NCBI GenBank assembly: GCA_009469675.1
Contig: SSSZ01000060.1
Span: forward strand, 26,311 to 90,310
Length of the DNA: 64,000 nucleotides
From: Azonexaceae bacterium
GTDB taxonomy: Bacteria > Pseudomonadota > Gammaproteobacteria > Burkholderiales > Rhodocyclaceae
Reading direction: 5' to 3'
Positions 27,553 through 37,120 of this stretch are shown one piece after another. Each line of letters starts with the position of its first letter. Positions within the stretch are counted from its first letter, which is position 1. The notes below the pieces were generated by a model that was not told the DNA's origin, did no database searches, and worked only from the letters and a program-made list of their open reading frames with translations. The position numbers and the translations under genes were made by a program.

Positions 27553-29471
27553 TAAACCGCGGTCTTGGCCTCCAGGGCCTCCCAGCGTTCCAGGAGGGCC
27601 AGCAACTCGTCGTCGATGGCAGCCAGGCGGGACGCCGCCGCCTGGGCAGCCGGCGCATCGCGCTGGTAGATGGCCGGGTCTTCCAGGCGCCTGGCCAGTT
27701 CCTTTTGCTCCGCCTCGAGGGCGGCGATCCGGCCGGGCAGCGCTTCAAGCTCCCGCTCTTCCTTCCACGACAGCTTGTCGGCCCGCGGCTTCGGGGGTTC
27801 GGCCGGCCTGGCCGCGGGCCGGGCCGCGCTCCTGGCCTTGGCCTCCGTCCCGCCGGCCCGGTGGGCCTGGTATTCGGCCCAGTCGCTGTAGCCGCCGACG
27901 TATTCTCGCCAGACGCCGTCGCCTTCGGCGGCGATGGTCTGGGTCACGACGTTGTCGAGGAAGGCCCGGTCGTGGCTCACGAGGAAAAGAGTGCCGTCGT
28001 AGTCCTGGAGAAGCTGTTCGAGTAGTTCGAGGGTTTCGATATCGAGGTCGTTGGTCGGCTCGTCGAGCACCAGGACGTTGGCCGGCCGGGCGAAAAGCCG
28101 GGCCAGCAGGAGGCGGTTGCGTTCGCCGCCGGACAGCGACTTGACCGGCGAACGGGCCCGTTCCGGGGCGAAGAGGAAGTCCTCCAGGTAGCCGATGACG
28201 TGTTTTCGGGCGCCGCCCACCTCGACATAGTCGGACCCCGGCGAAATGACGTCGGCCAGGCTGGCTTCCGGGTCGAGCTGGGTGCGGAACTGGTCGAAAT
28301 AGGCGATCTCCAGCTTGGTGCCCGGGCGGACGCGGCCGGAATCGGCCGGCAATTCGCCGAGGATGAGGCGGAGCAGGGTCGTCTTGCCGGCGCCGTTGGG
28401 TCCGATCAGGCCGATGCGGTCGCCCCGCTGCAGGCGGGCCGAGAAATCCCGCACCACGACGCGCTCGCCGAAGGCCTTGCCGACGTGTTCCAGTTCGGCC
28501 ACCAGTTGACCGCTCTTGTCGCCGGCGTCGAGCTGGAGATTGACCTTGCCCAGCCTTTCCCGCCGGGCCGCCCGTTCGGCCCGCAGGCGGTCCAGGCGCT
28601 GCACCCGGAAAACCGCCCGGGTGCGCCGGGCTTCGACGCCCTTCCTGATCCACACTTCCTCTTCCTTGAGCAGTTTGTCGGCCCGGGCGTTGGCCAGAGC
28701 CTCCTCGTGCAGCTGCTGTTCCTTGCGCTCGCCGTAGAGCTTGAAGCTGCCGGGAAAGCTGGTCAGCCGGCCGCGGTCGAGTTCGACGATGCGGGTGCTG
28801 ACGCGGTCGAGGAAACGCCGGTCGTGGGTGATGAAAAGCAGGGTCACGCCGCTGTCGACCAAGAGCTTCTCGAGCCATTCGATGGCGGCGATGTCGAGGT
28901 GGTTGGTCGGTTCGTCGAGGAGCAGCACCTCGGGCGCCACGGCTAGCGCCTGGGCCAGGGCGAGGCGCTTCTTCTGGCCGCCGGAAAGGGTGCCGACCAG
29001 GGCGTCGGGATCCAGGGAAAAGCGGGCGATGGCCTGCTCCGCCTGGGCTTCGTAGGCCCAGGCGCCGCCAGCTTCGAGTTCGTGCTGGAGGGTGTCCAGG
29101 CGGGCCAGCAGGGCGTCGCCGTCGCCTTCCCCGGCGGCCAGGCGATGGGAGACCTCGTGGTAAGCGGCAAGCAGCCGGGCGCTCTCGCCCATGCCCGCCA
29201 CCACCGCCTCGAACACCGTCAACCGGGGATCGAAGGGCGGCTCCTGGGGGACGTAGCCGACGCGGATGCCGGGCTGCACCCAGACCTCGCCGTCGTCGAG
29301 CCGGCCGCGCCCCGCCCCCGCCGCCAGGGCGGCAAGGAGCGACGATTTGCCGGTGCCGTTGCGGCCGATCAGGGCCACGCGCTCCCCCGGGTCGAGTTGG
29401 AAGTCGGCATGGTCGAACAGGGGAACGTGGCCGTAAGCGAGGCAGGCAGCGGATAGTTTGAGGTAGGGCAT
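27552..29471 (-). CDS. uup: ABC-F ATPase, Uup type
   Basis: A 639-residue soluble ABC-F protein with two ATPase cassettes and no membrane part. Walker A motifs are GRNGTGKSS and GPNGAGKTT, signature motifs LSGGQKKRLALA and LSGGERNRLLLA, and Walker B motifs LLLDEPTNHLD and LVLDEPTNDLD. A C-terminal coiled coil (EERELEALPGRIAALEAEQ) is the Uup hallmark that binds branched DNA or ribosomes. The start at 29471 is chosen over an upstream extension. The stop lies on the edge of repeat copy 3. Confidence 0.92.
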   Translation of the reverse strand: MPYLKLSAACLAYGHVPLFDHADFQLDPGERVALIGRNGTGKSSLLAALAAGAGRGRLDDGEVWVQPGIRVGYVPQEPPFDPRLTVFEAVVAGMGESARLLAAYHEVSHRLAAGEGDGDALLARLDTLQHELEAGGAWAYEAQAEQAIARFSLDPDALVGTLSGGQKKRLALAQALAVAPEVLLLDEPTNHLDIAAIEWLEKLLVDSGVTLLFITHDRRFLDRVSTRIVELDRGRLTSFPGSFKLYGERKEQQLHEEALANARADKLLKEEEVWIRKGVEARRTRAVFRVQRLDRLRAERAARRERLGKVNLQLDAGDKSGQLVAELEHVGKAFGERVVVRDFSARLQRGDRIGLIGPNGAGKTTLLRLILGELPADSGRVRPGTKLEIAYFDQFRTQLDPEASLADVISPGSDYVEVGGARKHVIGYLEDFLFAPERARSPVKSLSGGERNRLLLARLFARPANVLVLDEPTNDLDIETLELLEQLLQDYDGTLFLVSHDRAFLDNVVTQTIAAEGDGVWREYVGGYSDWAEYQAHRAGGTEAKARSAARPAARPAEPPKPRADKLSWKEERELEALPGRIAALEAEQKELARRLEDPAIYQRDAPAAQAAASRLAAIDDELLALLERWEALEAKTAV

Positions 29472-29586
29472 GAGAGACGGAGGCGCCCAGCGGCGCGTTT
29501 GAACCATCCCCGATTCTACCCCGGCGGGCCGCCCGGAACGCCCGGTTTGGCTTGCTCCCGGGCGAACGGCTACAATACGCGCCCCG

Positions 29587-29661
29587 CTCCTCGTAGTTCA
29601 ATGGATAGAACGGCCGCCTCCTAAGCGGCAAATACAGGTTCGATTCCTGTCGAGGGGACCA
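29587..29661 (+). tRNA. tRNA-Arg (anticodon CCT)
   Basis: A 75-nt tRNA including CCA (29659-29661). The acceptor stem CTCCTCG pairs with CGAGGGG with one G-U pair. The D arm is GTTCAATGGATAGAAC, and the anticodon stem GCCGC/GCGGC holds loop CTCCTAA, anticodon CCT, which reads AGG arginine codons. The T arm contains GGTTCGATTCC. Confidence 0.93.
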
Positions 29662-29707
29662 CCCGGCTTCCGCGGCCGCGGCGCCGCGCTCCCCCGCCGG
29701 CGCCGGT

Positions 29708-30568
29708 TCAGGGTTCTGCCGCCAGCAGTTTTTCCGCCCCGTCGATGACCGCCGCCCGTTGCTGGTCGTTCAGGCCGAGCAGACGCTCGGCCAGCCACTC
29801 CAGGGAGGCGCCGGAGATCAGCCGGCGGGCGGCGGCCAGGTCGCTGGGCAAGGCCGGATTGTCCGGTCCGCTGGACAAGTGGCGGGCGGTGTCGACGCAA
29901 ATGCGGGAGAGGTTGGCCCGGGGATTGTCGGCGCCCCGGATCAGTTGCTGCAGGAGGAGCGGCAGGTTCCAGATGAGGGTGCATTTGAGGGTGAGCTGCT
30001 TGAAGGTGAAGCCGCAGGCCTGATCCTGGGCCTGGGTCGAGCGTACCGCCCGGCCCGATTCCAGTTCCTCCTGGGCGGCCAGGGGCAGTTCCGGGGCGAA
30101 GGACCAGAGCAGCAATTCGCCCATTTCCGAGAGCAGCGCCGCCAGGGCCACCTCCTCCGGCGCCACGTCGGACCGGGCCGCTCCCCACTGCTGCGCCAGT
30201 TGCGCCGCCAGATGGGAGCGCGCCTCGCAGGCCGCCAGCCCGGGGTTGGTTTCGTCGGTTTCGGGGCTGCTTACCAGGAGTTCGCGGAAGGTGTCGCTCC
30301 CCAGTTGCATCACGGCCGCCAGCGTGGTGGTCGTCTCGTGGCCCAGGCGCCGCGTGCGGTGGGCTTCGGCCTCGCGCAACAGACGCAGGCAGAGGAAGGG
30401 ATCGCCGCCGGCGATATCGGCCAGTTCCCGCACCGCCAGGCGTTCGCCCTGAATTTGTTCGAGCGCCGCCAGCAGCATCTTGGAACGCGGCATGCACGGC
30501 AACTGCTGAGCGCTGAGAAAAGCCGCCCATTGATCCACCCCCCAGTGCAATTGGTGCTGCGACAACAT
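29708..30568 (-). CDS. HDOD-domain protein, catalytic-dyad-less paralogue
   Basis: A 286-residue HDOD protein and paralogue of the one at 26369. The position of the HD pair has become SE (LLSEMGELLLW), so hydrolase activity is not expected. DPFLCLRLLREAEAHRTRRLG and GFTFKQLTLKCTLIWNLP are conserved between them. A regulatory, protein-binding role is likely. It follows tRNA-Arg on the other strand and is divergent from the methyltransferase at 30722. Confidence 0.8.
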   Translation of the reverse strand: MLSQHQLHWGVDQWAAFLSAQQLPCMPRSKMLLAALEQIQGERLAVRELADIAGGDPFLCLRLLREAEAHRTRRLGHETTTTLAAVMQLGSDTFRELLVSSPETDETNPGLAACEARSHLAAQLAQQWGAARSDVAPEEVALAALLSEMGELLLWSFAPELPLAAQEELESGRAVRSTQAQDQACGFTFKQLTLKCTLIWNLPLLLQQLIRGADNPRANLSRICVDTARHLSSGPDNPALPSDLAAARRLISGASLEWLAERLLGLNDQQRAAVIDGAEKLLAAEP

Positions 30569-30721
30569 ATCCGGCGCCCCCGCGGCAACGCTTGTGGCCT
30601 ACCGCCACTTACGGCCGCTTTGTGATAAAGCTTAGACCATCACCCCAAAAAAAGCGTTGCAACCGGGAGAAAACGCTAGAATTCCGGCCTTTCCTCCCGC
30701 CGGTCGGCCTTTTTTCCGCCT

Positions 30722-31474
30722 ATGCACCCCATCGACATCAGCGAAGAAGCCGGCGTCCGTTATCTCCATTTCGGCTCCGACTGGGTGCAGGGCGCCATGC
30801 GCATCGCCCGGCCATGGTCGCTGGAGTTGATGTACACCCGCGAGATGATGGCCGGCCTCCTGCTGCGACAGGATTCCGCCTGGCCTCGCCAGGCCCTGCT
30901 CGTCGGCCTGGGCGCCGGCTCCCTGGTCAAGTTCATCTACCGCCACCTGCCCCAGTGCCGCATGACCGTGGTCGAGATCAATCCCCAGATCGAGCGGGTG
31001 GCCCGCCAGTATTTCAAGCTGCCCGACGATCCGGCCCGGCTTAGGGTCGTCCTTGCCGACGGCGCCGACTTTCTGCTCGCCGGCGACAGCCATTTCGACG
31101 CCATTTTCGTCGATGCCTTCGACCCCAAGGGCCGCTCCGGCGCCCTCGACACCCTGCCCATCTACCAGGCCTGCCGCGCCCGGCTTTCCCCGCAGGGCCT
31201 GCTGGCGGTCAATCTCCTGGGCCGCAACCGGGGCTTCAAGACCAGCGTCGACCGCATCAAGACGGCCTTCGACGACCGGGCCATCGCTTTCCCCTCCTGC
31301 GACAGCGGCAATGCCATCACCTTCGCCGCCGCCGGCGACCCGGTATCGGCCAGCCTCGACACCCTGCGGGCTGGAGCCAGGAATTTGAAGGCCGCCACCG
31401 GCCTCGATCTCCTGCCGACGGTGAGCCGCCTGCAACTGACGGCGACCCTGCCGGGAGGCATTCTGACCCTCTGA
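30722..31474 (+). CDS. Spermidine synthase-like methyltransferase-fold protein
   Basis: A 250-residue class I SAM-fold protein of the polyamine aminopropyltransferase (SpeE-like) group. VGLGAGSLVKFIYRHLP is the cofactor-binding glycine loop, VVEINPQIERVA the acidic loop, and IFVDAFDPKG the post-I motif. The N-terminal beta domain of classic SpeE is much reduced. It could be a methyltransferase or aminopropyltransferase; substrate is unknown. Confidence 0.8.
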   Translation: MHPIDISEEAGVRYLHFGSDWVQGAMRIARPWSLELMYTREMMAGLLLRQDSAWPRQALLVGLGAGSLVKFIYRHLPQCRMTVVEINPQIERVARQYFKLPDDPARLRVVLADGADFLLAGDSHFDAIFVDAFDPKGRSGALDTLPIYQACRARLSPQGLLAVNLLGRNRGFKTSVDRIKTAFDDRAIAFPSCDSGNAITFAAAGDPVSASLDTLRAGARNLKAATGLDLLPTVSRLQLTATLPGGILTL

Positions 31475-31586
31475 TTTCTGTCCAAATCGGCTTTTAATTG
31501 GACGATTTAGACAGTCTCCACCCCCTTGGCCGGATGCTCAAATGGCATTGCGCCCGCCCCGGGCGTCTTACCCCGAGGAGACTGCC

Positions 31587-32060
31587 ATGCCCGCCCCCGA
31601 CCCCATCGTCCGCCACGGCCCGCAGCACAGCGTCGCCGACCACGGCCCCCTCGCCGCCTGGCTCGAATTCCGCTACCGGCATCCGGCCTTCGTGCATCCC
31701 ATCTCGGGCAAGCGCTTCCTGCGCCAGCCCATGCACCTCACCGGCGCCGAGATTTCCCTGAACAGCCTGCCCCCCGGCGCCGCCGTGCCCTTCCTGCACC
31801 GCCATCGGAACAACGAGGAAATCTACGTCTTTCTCGGCGGCCGGGGCGAATTCCAGGTGGACGACGCCGTCTTCCCGGTGAGCGAAGGCAGCGTCGTCCG
31901 CGTCGCCCCCGCCGGCGGGCGCAGTTGGCGCAATACCGGCGAAACCCCGCTGCCCTATCTGGTGATCCAGGTCGTCGCCGGCAGCTACGCCGGCCCGGGC
32001 GCCGTCGACGACGGCGAACGGCTGCCGGGATCGCCGGCCTGGTCCGCCGCCCCGGCCTGA
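31587..32060 (+). CDS. Cupin-domain protein
   Basis: A 157-residue single-domain cupin, similar to mannose-6-phosphate isomerase C-terminal-like proteins. The metal-site stretch VPFLHRHRNNEEIYVFLGGRGEFQ provides HxH and Glu ligands, and the second motif follows. GAGGAG lies seven to twelve bases before the ATG at 31587. Substrate is unknown. The following gene on the same strand begins about 90 bases downstream. Confidence 0.85.
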   Translation: MPAPDPIVRHGPQHSVADHGPLAAWLEFRYRHPAFVHPISGKRFLRQPMHLTGAEISLNSLPPGAAVPFLHRHRNNEEIYVFLGGRGEFQVDDAVFPVSEGSVVRVAPAGGRSWRNTGETPLPYLVIQVVAGSYAGPGAVDDGERLPGSPAWSAAPA

Positions 32061-32153
32061 GGCGCTGGCCCCGGTGGACGCGGACGCTTGGCAAAGCCGG
32101 CGGCGCGGGGCATTATGCCTACCGACTAGGCCCAAACCCGGAGACACTCTGCG

Positions 32154-32738
32154 ATGACCCCGCAACTCGCCAGGCTGCTGGCCGAACTGGAGCGGTTCGG
32201 CGCCGACCACGACCGGCAACACCGGGAGCGTTCCCGGCGCATGCTCAACATCACCCGCGACACCGGCGAGTTTCTCGTCGTCCAGATACTCGCCACCGGC
32301 GCTACCCGCATCCTGGAAATCGGCACCTCCAACGGTTATTCGACCCTCTGGCTGGCCGAAGCCGCAGGCGCCACCGGCGGCCACGTCACCACCGTCGAGC
32401 TGAGCGGCGACAAGGCCGGCCTGGCCCGCGCCAATTTTGCCCGGGCCGGGCTGGCCGAACGCATCACCCTGCTCCAGGCCGACGCCAGCCAGGTGCTGGC
32501 GGAGGCGGCACCGGCCAGCGTCGACCTGCTGTTTCTCGATTCCGAACGCAGCCAGTATGTCGACTGGTGGCCGGCCCTACGCGAGGTTCTGCGGCCCGGC
32601 GGCCTCCTGGTGGTGGACAACGCCACCTCCCACGCCGAAGAAATGGCGCCCTTCATGGCCCGGGTGGTGGCCGAGGGCTGGGCCACGTCACTCGTTCCGG
32701 TGGGCAACGGCGAGTTCCTCGCCGTGCGCCGCCGCTGA
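32154..32738 (+). CDS. O-methyltransferase (class I SAM-dependent)
   Basis: A 194-residue methyltransferase of the O-methyltransferase 3 family. ILEIGTSNGYSTLWLAEA is the SAM-binding motif, TTVELSGDKA the acidic loop, and LLFLDSERSQYVDWW the motif after it. The typical substrate of this family is a small phenolic or catechol, but none can be named here. The stop lies 11 bases from the OsmC gene start, suggesting one transcript. Confidence 0.88.
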   Translation: MTPQLARLLAELERFGADHDRQHRERSRRMLNITRDTGEFLVVQILATGATRILEIGTSNGYSTLWLAEAAGATGGHVTTVELSGDKAGLARANFARAGLAERITLLQADASQVLAEAAPASVDLLFLDSERSQYVDWWPALREVLRPGGLLVVDNATSHAEEMAPFMARVVAEGWATSLVPVGNGEFLAVRRR

Positions 32739-32748
32739 GGGGGCGCCG

Positions 32749-33231
32749 TTGGCCGAATACGGCGTCGAACTCCTCTGGCAGCGGGACGGCCAGGATTTTC
32801 TCGACCATCGCTACAGCCGCCGTCACCGCCTGCGCTTCGACGGCGGAGCCGAGGTCGTCGGGTCGTCTTCCCCCCACGTCGTGCCCGAACCCCTGTCCGA
32901 CGCCAGCGCGGTGGACCCGGAAGAGGCCTTCGTCGGCGCCCTGGCCAGCTGCCATATGCTGTGGTTTCTCCACCTCGCAGCCCGGGCGGGCTGGCGGGTG
33001 GACCGCTACGTCGACCGCCCGCGGGGCGTCATGGCCAGAAATGCCGGGGGAAAGCTGGCCATGACCGTGGTCACCCTCCACCCCCGCGTCGATTTCTCCG
33101 GCGAAAACCGGCCCGGCCGGGAGGACATCGACCGCCTGCACGCCCTGGCCCACGCCGAATGCTTCATCGCCAATTCGGTCACCAGCGAAGTCCGCTGCCG
33201 CCCGGATTACGGCGACCTCGCCGCCTTCTGA
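32749..33231 (+). CDS. OsmC-family peroxide-responsive protein
   Basis: A 160-residue OsmC-like protein with the two redox cysteines characteristic of the family: one in GALASCHMLWFL and one in HAECFIANSV. Members reduce organic hydroperoxides. I start it at the TTG at 32749 (LAEYGVELLW), which has GAGGGGG upstream; a different start is possible. It is coupled to the O-methyltransferase gene. Confidence 0.85.
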   Translation: MAEYGVELLWQRDGQDFLDHRYSRRHRLRFDGGAEVVGSSSPHVVPEPLSDASAVDPEEAFVGALASCHMLWFLHLAARAGWRVDRYVDRPRGVMARNAGGKLAMTVVTLHPRVDFSGENRPGREDIDRLHALAHAECFIANSVTSEVRCRPDYGDLAAF

Positions 33232-33313
33232 ACCCGCTTTCCTCGAGATCCCTGCCGGCGGCCGGGCAAGGCGCGTTATAGTGGCGGCTCGCCGTGCATC
33301 CCCCTGATGAACC

Positions 33314-33658
33314 ATGGATCTATTGGGCTTTTTCCTCTGGCCTCTGCGGGTCTTCGCCTTCAACCCGGTGCTTTGCGCCATCGTCGCCATGGCCTTTACG
33401 GTTCCTGTGTTTGTCCCCGTCTATTCCTCCGGCAGCCGCCTGGTTCTGGGCCTGTGCGCCGTCGTCTGGTGGGGATTCTGCCTTCTTGAGGCGACAACTT
33501 CTTCCGACAGCGCGATCCGCGTCGACCTCGTGCTGCTCGGCCCGTTCATCGTCGTCGCCGCCGTCGTCGGCGCCTGGCACCTGGCCCGCGGCCATCGCCG
33601 GCCGGAATCGCGGCAGGTCGGCTGGCGCATGAGCCGGCGCCCCCTCCACCGAAAGTGA
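33314..33658 (+). CDS. Small integral membrane protein
   Basis: A 114-residue protein with three predicted helices: [34 protein letters not shown] and [17 protein letters not shown]. It has a basic C-terminal tail ([16 protein letters not shown]). No family is recognised. It is four bases upstream of def, so the two are probably co-transcribed. Confidence 0.75.
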   Translation: MDLLGFFLWPLRVFAFNPVLCAIVAMAFTVPVFVPVYSSGSRLVLGLCAVVWWGFCLLEATTSSDSAIRVDLVLLGPFIVVAAVVGAWHLARGHRRPESRQVGWRMSRRPLHRK

Positions 33659-33662
33659 AGTC

Positions 33663-34196
33663 ATGACCGTCCGCCAAATCCTCAAAATGGGCGACCCCCG
33701 CCTCCTGGTACCGGCGGCGCCGGTGCCGGCGTTTTCAACCCCGGACCTGGCGGCGCTGATCGCCGACCTCTTCGACACCATGGCCGCCGCCGGCGGCGTC
33801 GGCCTGGCCGCGCCCCAGATCGGCGTCGGCCTGCAGGTGGTGATTTTCGGCTGCGAAAAAAGCCCCCGCTATCCCGACGCCGAACCGGTGCCGCAGACCA
33901 TACTCATCAACCCGCTGATTGAACCCCTTGGGGACGACGAGGAGGAAGGCTGGGAGGGCTGTCTTTCGGTCCCCGGGTTGCGCGGCCTGGTTCCCCGCTG
34001 GCGGCGCATCCGCTACCGCGGCTTCGACCCCGCCGGGCAGCCCATCGACCACCGCGCCGAAGGTTTCCACGCCCGCGTCGTGCAGCACGAATGCGACCAT
34101 CTGGCCGGCAGGCTTTTTCCCATGCGGGTCCGGGATTTCACCCGCTTCGGCTTTACCGAAGTCCTGTTTCCCGATCTCGCGGCAGACGCGGACTAG
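33663..34196 (+). CDS. def: Peptide deformylase
   Basis: Removes the formyl group from nascent peptides in the cytoplasm, using Fe(II) or a similar metal. All three family motifs are present: [18 protein letters not shown] (metal Cys) and QHECDHLAG (metal His and catalytic Glu). At 177 residues it is of ordinary length. It is not beside fmt here, so it may be a second copy in the genome. The 3' end overlaps the convergent GGDEF/EAL gene by 44 bases. Confidence 0.93.
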   Translation: MTVRQILKMGDPRLLVPAAPVPAFSTPDLAALIADLFDTMAAAGGVGLAAPQIGVGLQVVIFGCEKSPRYPDAEPVPQTILINPLIEPLGDDEEEGWEGCLSVPGLRGLVPRWRRIRYRGFDPAGQPIDHRAEGFHARVVQHECDHLAGRLFPMRVRDFTRFGFTEVLFPDLAADAD

Positions 34197-36225
34197 GCCG
34201 CGCTGCGGCCGCCCCGTCCCGGGAACTGTCCACCACCCAGCTTGGGGGAAAGCCGGCGAGCCGGGGGGTAAAGTCCGGTTTGCCGAACCAGTAGCCCTGC
34301 AGGGCATCGACCCCCAGACCCCAAAGCCGGGCCGCCTGCTGCGGCGTCTCGACACCTTCGGCGACGACCCGCAGCCCAAAACGGCGGGCGATGAGAAGCG
34401 CCCCCTCGATGATGCCAGCGCCCTGGCGTTCCAGTTCGTTGACGAAGGCGCGGTCGATTTTTATCGCATCCAGAGGAAACTCCTGGAGCCGCGAGAGGCT
34501 GGAGTAACCCGTGCCGAAATCGTCGAGATGGATGGCGATGCCGCGATCGTGCAGTTCGGACAGGGCGTCGAAGGCGAGGGCCGTATTCTCGGCGGCGAAC
34601 ACCGATTCGGTGACTTCGAGGTGCAGGCGGTGAGGCGGCAGGCCGGCGGCGGCCAGGGCCGCTGCCACCATCGCGACGAATCCCGGCGCCAACAGCTGGC
34701 GCACCGAAACGTTCACCGCCACGGCGGGCTTGTCTCCCCCCCAGGCGGCCGCGTCGCGGCAGGCCTGCGCCATGACCCAGGCCCCGATTTCGACGATGCG
34801 GTCCGATTCCTCGGCGATGGCGACGAACTCACCGGGAGCGACCTCGCCGAGGCCCGGGCTGGACCAGCGCAGAAGCGCTTCCAGGGCCGTCAGGCAGCCG
34901 CTGCGGCTGTCCACGACGGGCTGATAAGCCAGGCGGAATTCGCCCAGGGCGACGGCCTGGCGCAGGCCTAGGCCGATATCGAGACGGCGTTTGTGGATTT
35001 CCGACAGGCGCCGATGGTAGTGGCAGACCATGCCGCGGCCGGAACGCTTGGCCTGCGCCACAGCCAGGTCGGCGGCGCGGATCAGGGCGGGCGCCGTATC
35101 GACGCCCTGACCCGGCGTGGCGATGCCAATGCTGACCCCGACCACCAGCGGTTCGCCATGGACGACGATGGGCCGCGTCACGGCATCGTGAAAGCGGCCC
35201 GCCAGCCGGGCGAAATACCGGTCCTCGGCAGCGTCGTCCACCAGCACCACGAACTCGTCGCCGCCCCAGCGCCCGACGCTGCCTTCCCCTTCCAGGCAGT
35301 CGCGCAGCCGCCCGGCGACGGCCGCCAGGACGGCGTCTCCGGCCCCGTGGCCGAAGCCGTCGTTGATCTGCTTGAAGCGGTCGAGGTCGAGAAAGAGCAC
35401 GGCCACACCGCCAGCCCCCGGGGTGGCGAGGCGGGCTTCCAGGCGTTCGACGAAACTGCGGCGATTCAACAGGCCGGTCAAGGCGTCCTGGGCGGCGAGT
35501 TGTTCCAGCGCCTGGGTGCGCTCGACGACCCGCCGCTCGAGGCCGACGTTGAGGTCTTCGATCACCGCGTTGCGCGTCACGAGTTGGGTGACCAGGTCGG
35601 CGTTGTTCTCCTTGAGCCGGATGGCGTCGGCGAGCAAGGCATGGAGTCGCCGATGCTGAACCAGCATGGTGGCGTAAAAGGCGACGCCCAGACTGGCGAG
35701 CAGCCAGTGGGCGGAATCGAGGAGAATCAGCCGCAGGCATACGGGCAGCATGAGAAGGCTGAGATACACCCGGGCCGAACGGTCCAGGGGGGCGAGCAGC
35801 AGCGTCGCGCCGGCGGCCATGGCCGAAATGACGATGAGCAGAACGTAGCGCCCCTCGGTATCGAGGACCGGCAGGCCGAACCAGACGACGACCATCCACA
35901 GGCTGACGGCGACCAGCATGCCGGCCTCGTAGCCCCGTTGCCAGCGCCGGCAGACGCCGGGGCCGGCGATCGACTCGGCCCCGTGGCGGCGCAGGAAAAC
36001 CCCGAGGTAGGCGAAGCGCACGCCGCTGACAAGCACCACCGCCGCCAGCCAGAACGCCGCCCAGGCCTGCCCCTGCAGGCCGAGGACCAGGGCAATGCCG
36101 GCGGACGCCGCCAAATTGATGGCGAGGCCGGCCCGCAGGTTATTGTAGATGGCCTGTACCAGGCGCCAGACGCAACGGCGATCCGCCGAACCGCCCATTT
36201 TGGGCGGATCGGTGCCGGGGATCAC
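34153..36225 (-). CDS. Membrane GGDEF-EAL protein
   Basis: A 690-residue c-di-GMP protein. The N-terminal third has about six helices (about residues 33-195) in a MASE-like sensor region, followed by a coiled-coil stretch ([20 protein letters not shown]). GGDEF is intact ([12 protein letters not shown], residues 321-325), and so is EAL (ALEALLRW, 449-451) with [10 protein letters not shown]. Either activity could dominate. The 44-base overlap with def means the two transcripts are antisense at their ends. Confidence 0.9.
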   Translation of the reverse strand: MIPGTDPPKMGGSADRRCVWRLVQAIYNNLRAGLAINLAASAGIALVLGLQGQAWAAFWLAAVVLVSGVRFAYLGVFLRRHGAESIAGPGVCRRWQRGYEAGMLVAVSLWMVVVWFGLPVLDTEGRYVLLIVISAMAAGATLLLAPLDRSARVYLSLLMLPVCLRLILLDSAHWLLASLGVAFYATMLVQHRRLHALLADAIRLKENNADLVTQLVTRNAVIEDLNVGLERRVVERTQALEQLAAQDALTGLLNRRSFVERLEARLATPGAGGVAVLFLDLDRFKQINDGFGHGAGDAVLAAVAGRLRDCLEGEGSVGRWGGDEFVVLVDDAAEDRYFARLAGRFHDAVTRPIVVHGEPLVVGVSIGIATPGQGVDTAPALIRAADLAVAQAKRSGRGMVCHYHRRLSEIHKRRLDIGLGLRQAVALGEFRLAYQPVVDSRSGCLTALEALLRWSSPGLGEVAPGEFVAIAEESDRIVEIGAWVMAQACRDAAAWGGDKPAVAVNVSVRQLLAPGFVAMVAAALAAAGLPPHRLHLEVTESVFAAENTALAFDALSELHDRGIAIHLDDFGTGYSSLSRLQEFPLDAIKIDRAFVNELERQGAGIIEGALLIARRFGLRVVAEGVETPQQAARLWGLGVDALQGYWFGKPDFTPRLAGFPPSWVVDSSRDGAAAARPSPRLPRDRETGLR

Positions 36226-36405
36226 CGGAATTCCCCGTTGGCAGGGCCGGAAGGCCGCCGCCAGTCAATAAGGATTTGCTTTATTATCATGGAATTAACC
36301 GCCCCTCGGGGCGTTTGCCCAGTGTAATCCGCCGGCCGGCCGCCGGTCTATGCCAAAAGACTATTCAGCAATCATTTCGGACGATTGGGCATGCCGGAGA
36401 AACCC

Positions 36406-37044
36406 TCAGGCAAGGATGGCTGCCACCTTCTCGGCCAGGGCCGCCCCCAGGAGGGCATGCTGGCCGGCGTCGAGATGCACGCCGTCCACCGGGCTGGCCG
36501 GGGTGACTTCGCCGGCTGCGAAGAAAAAGCAGCCCAACTCGGCCGCCGTCTGGCCATAGGCCTCGGCGAGGCCGACGGCGCCGACTTCGCCCCCGGCGAA
36601 CTTGGGAGCGATCGGCCCCCTGGGCGTTTCCAGCGGCGGCGGCGCGACGATCAGGACGGGCGGCACGGGCATGCCGGGTTCGATGGGGGCCTGGCGGATG
36701 GCCCCGACCAGGGCGGCGATACCCTGGGCCGAATGCCAGGCGTTGTGAGGGTGCATCGACTGGAAATCGTTGGTCCCGAGCATCAGGACGACGAGGGCCA
36801 GGGGCGAATGGATTTCGATGCGCTGGGCCAGTCCGTCGAGGCCGCGGCGGCCCGGTTTGAACGGGTCGTCCCAGACGGTGCGCCGGCCGTTGAGGCAGTC
36901 CTCGATCACCCGCACCTGCCGCCCCTCGGCGTTGAGGCGGTTTTCCATGACGCCCGGCCAGCGCCGGTCGAATTCCAGGCGCTGCCGGGTGGCGGGAATG
37001 ATGCCCCAGGAGAGCGAATCGGCATAAACCAGGATGTGCTGCAT
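36406..37044 (-). CDS. SGNH/GDSL hydrolase
   Basis: A 212-residue SGNH esterase-fold protein. The nucleophile Ser is in YADSLSWG, GTND is the third block, and DGVHLD carries the catalytic Asp and His. No signal peptide is seen. The substrate could be an ester of arylesterase or lipase type. It lies on the minus strand upstream of the livK-like gene, with a gap of 76 bases. Confidence 0.88.
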   Translation of the reverse strand: MQHILVYADSLSWGIIPATRQRLEFDRRWPGVMENRLNAEGRQVRVIEDCLNGRRTVWDDPFKPGRRGLDGLAQRIEIHSPLALVVLMLGTNDFQSMHPHNAWHSAQGIAALVGAIRQAPIEPGMPVPPVLIVAPPPLETPRGPIAPKFAGGEVGAVGLAEAYGQTAAELGCFFFAAGEVTPASPVDGVHLDAGQHALLGAALAEKVAAILA

Positions 37045-37120
37045 GGGGACTCCTTCCTTTGCGGCGGCCCGGCGATTCTCGCCAAATCCCGCCGGCCCGG
37101 CAAGGGGCGCCGGACCGCGC

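Noticed and set aside
27388..27555. A plus-strand frame (MALANFIVLFEPL) that ends inside repeat copy 3
   Set aside because: Most of its length is the repeat element itself. It could be a cut gene, but there is nothing to support coding.
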